A stretch of 7,997 nucleotides of DNA, from NCBI GenBank assembly GCA_964415785.1, contig CAYQBU010000177.1:1-7997 (forward strand). The letters run 5' to 3'. A program made the translations under genes and the position numbers. Below, one piece after another: positions 7,230 through 7,997 of this stretch. A model generated the notes under the pieces. That model had not been told where the DNA came from, made no database searches, and saw only the letters and a program-made list of their open reading frames with translations. Positions within the stretch are counted from its first letter, which is position 1, and every line of letters starts with the position of its first letter. The DNA is from SLJM01 sp964415785 (GTDB lineage Bacteria; Myxococcota_A; Bradymonadia; Bradymonadales; Bradymonadaceae).

Positions 7230-7256
7230 CTGGTCGCTCGACCAGAATACTCTGGT
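7230..7256. promoter_or_regulatory. Two overlapping palindromes upstream of the lipoprotein gene
   Basis: CTGGTCG-CT-CGACCAG (7230-7245) is a perfect inverted repeat with 7-base arms. ACCAGA-ATAC-TCTGGT (7241-7256) is a second one with 6-base arms. They share the ACCAG at 7241-7245. The CTGGT half-site thus occurs at 7230, 7241 (reverse) and 7252, exactly 11 bases apart, about one helical turn. The block ends 30 bp upstream of the lipoprotein ATG. A -10-like TATTCT on the minus strand (7244-7249) lies inside it, but I see no good -35. A regulator-binding site is the likeliest reading; alternative leader hairpins are also possible. Confidence 0.5.
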
Positions 7257-7330
7257 TGGCTCCGTAATTACAGGCAAACCCCGCCATTCTCACCAACAAA
7301 AGTGACCTGACGAGGGGTTACAAAAATCTT

Positions 7331-7368
7331 CGTCCTTGAGGTCACGCCAAGGATGATTACGCTTGGCG
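7331..7368. promoter_or_regulatory. Two mutually exclusive inverted repeats upstream of icd
   Basis: TCCTTG (7333-7338) pairs with CAAGGA (7348-7353), extendable by a wobble and a C-G pair to 7331-7355. CGCCAAG (7345-7351) pairs with CTTGGCG (7362-7368). The middle segment 7345-7353 takes part in both, so only one stem can form at a time. The second arm overlaps the candidate -35 at 7364-7369. This may be an operator for icd; an RNA switch is possible only if transcription starts further upstream. Confidence 0.4.
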
Positions 7369-7392
7369 CGCATGCTGAGTCACTGACATAAC
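7364..7392 (+). promoter_or_regulatory. Candidate sigma70-type promoter for icd
   Basis: TTGGCG (7364-7369) and CATAAC (7387-7392) are separated by 17 bases and each match 4 of 6 consensus positions. Transcription would start near 7399 and give a leader of about 44 bases. The match is modest and the main sigma factor's preference in this organism is not known. Confidence 0.3.
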
Positions 7393-7404
7393 ACTCCGAG
7401 TCCA

Positions 7405-7436
7405 CAAGCGGTAACCCTACCTTTGACCAAGCGGTA
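7405..7436 (+). repeat. 9-base direct repeat just upstream of the icd start
   Basis: CAAGCGGTA occurs at 7405-7413 and 7428-7436, 23 bases apart start to start; the second copy ends six bases before the icd ATG and occupies the place where a ribosome site would be expected. No AGGAG-like sequence is visible there. It could be a regulator site or take part in translation control. Confidence 0.35.
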
Positions 7437-7442
7437 TCATTT

Positions 7443-7997
7443 ATGACTGACTCCCCGACCATCATCTATACCAAGACCGACGAAGCCCCTGCGCTCGCGA
7501 CGCGCTCCTTTCTTCCCATCGTCGAGGCCTTTGCCTCGTCGGCCGGTGTCGATACCGAGACCCGCGACATCTCGTTGACCGGCCGCATCCTGGCCGTCTT
7601 TCCCGACTACCTCAGCGACGAGCAGCGCCAGAGCGACGACCTCAACTACCTGGGAGAGCTCGCCAAGCGCCCGGAAGCCAATATCATCAAGCTTCCCAAT
7701 ATCTCGGCGTCCATCCCCCAACTGACGGCGGCCATCAAAGAGCTTCAAGACAAGGGCTTCGATCTCCCGGACTACCCCGAGGAGCCTCAAAACGACGAGG
7801 AAGAGGCCATCAAGGCCCGCTACAACCAGGTCAAGGGAAGCGCCGTCAACCCCGTGCTTCGCGAGGGCAATTCCGACCGCCGCGTGCCCAAGGCTGTCAA
7901 GGCCTATGCCCGCGAGAATCCGCCGCCCATGGGCGAGTGGAGCAGCGACAACAAGGCCCATGTGGGCACCATGAGCGAGGGCGACTTCCGCTCCACC
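7443..7997 (+). CDS. icd: Monomeric NADP-dependent isocitrate dehydrogenase, N-terminal part
   Basis: The first 185 codons are present and the frame is open at the right edge; monomeric IDHs are about 740 residues, so roughly a quarter is seen. The enzyme oxidatively decarboxylates isocitrate to 2-oxoglutarate with NADP+ in the cytoplasmic TCA cycle. Diagnostic segments are SFLPIVEAF (22-30), NIIKLPNISASIPQL (80-94), GSAVNPVLREGNSDRR (132-147) and NKAHVGTMSEGDF (170-182). Residues Asn86, Ser88, Ser133, Asn136, Arg140 and Arg146 fit the isocitrate-contact positions known for the Azotobacter enzyme at an offset of one. This family is unrelated in length and architecture to the dimeric IDH of E. 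coli. The ATG at 7443 starts the typical N-terminus, but there is no clear ribosome site before it. The gene is divergent from the lipoprotein gene across 242 bp. Confidence 0.95.
   Translation, partial: MTDSPTIIYTKTDEAPALATRSFLPIVEAFASSAGVDTETRDISLTGRILAVFPDYLSDEQRQSDDLNYLGELAKRPEANIIKLPNISASIPQLTAAIKELQDKGFDLPDYPEEPQNDEEEAIKARYNQVKGSAVNPVLREGNSDRRVPKAVKAYARENPPPMGEWSSDNKAHVGTMSEGDFRST

Noticed and set aside
6755..7267. 170-residue plus-strand frame covering the lipoprotein region
   Set aside because: Ser/Pro/Gln-rich with no start signal or motifs; the minus strand has a ribosome site, signal peptide and lipobox.
7201..7299. N-terminal extension of the lipoprotein to a start at 7299
   Set aside because: It would bury the signal peptide 40 residues inside the protein; the ATG at 7200 has GGAG at the right distance.
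7268..7465. 65-residue minus-strand frame across the icd promoter and start
   Set aside because: It overlaps the N-terminus of a firm icd gene and has no recognisable features.
7437..7961. 174-residue minus-strand frame opposite icd
   Set aside because: Antisense shadow; the plus frame carries conserved monomeric IDH motifs.
1..7997. tRNA, rRNA, CRISPR arrays, insertion sequences or attachment sites
   Set aside because: Looked for by eye; no regularly spaced repeats, transposase-like protein, terminal repeats or cloverleaf-like sequence was found.

Overview
The window is a GC-rich bacterial chromosome segment with ordinary housekeeping and membrane genes, compact spacing, ATG starts and mostly clear AGGAG-type ribosome sites. 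No mobile element, RNA gene, CRISPR array or phage gene is visible. The combination of high GC, a monomeric-type isocitrate dehydrogenase, an Atm1-like exporter and a cysteine-rich lipoprotein fits a Gram-negative of the Myxococcota/Bradymonadales kind. That placement is inference, not something the sequence proves.

Layout. 1..2145 (+) is the 3' part of a large membrane protein built from repeated bacterial PH (bPH2/DUF304, YdbT-like) units; its reading frame is open to the left edge, so the real start lies outside the window. Only 18 bp separate it from the convergent gene at 2164..3975 (-), an SLC13-family permease with two RCK_C domains between its membrane halves. Then, still on the minus strand and reading right to left, come a cysteine-rich lipoprotein (6895..7200), an Atm1/ABCB7-like ABC half-exporter (5057..6841) and exodeoxyribonuclease III (4135..4947). 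A 242-bp divergent intergenic region (7201..7442) separates the lipoprotein gene from a monomeric NADP-isocitrate dehydrogenase gene (7443 onward, +), which is cut by the right edge.

How the genes relate. The lipoprotein and ABC genes are 53 bp apart on the same strand with no obvious terminator between them, and could be co-transcribed. xthA and the permease gene follow on the same strand with longer gaps (109 and 159 bp) that contain hairpins, so they may be separate units. No shared pathway is evident. A loose theme of redox and DNA-damage tolerance (glutathione-type exporter, AP endonuclease, NADPH-forming dehydrogenase) is possible but is inference only.

The more unusual content is (i) the chain of at least five bPH2 units, (ii) the ABC exporter keeping most of the Atm1 glutathione-site residues, (iii) a related stem-loop pair in inverted orientation flanking xthA, and (iv) two sets of overlapping inverted repeats that share a central arm, one in front of each divergent gene at 7201..7442. 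I found no clear evidence of a wholly new multi-gene system.
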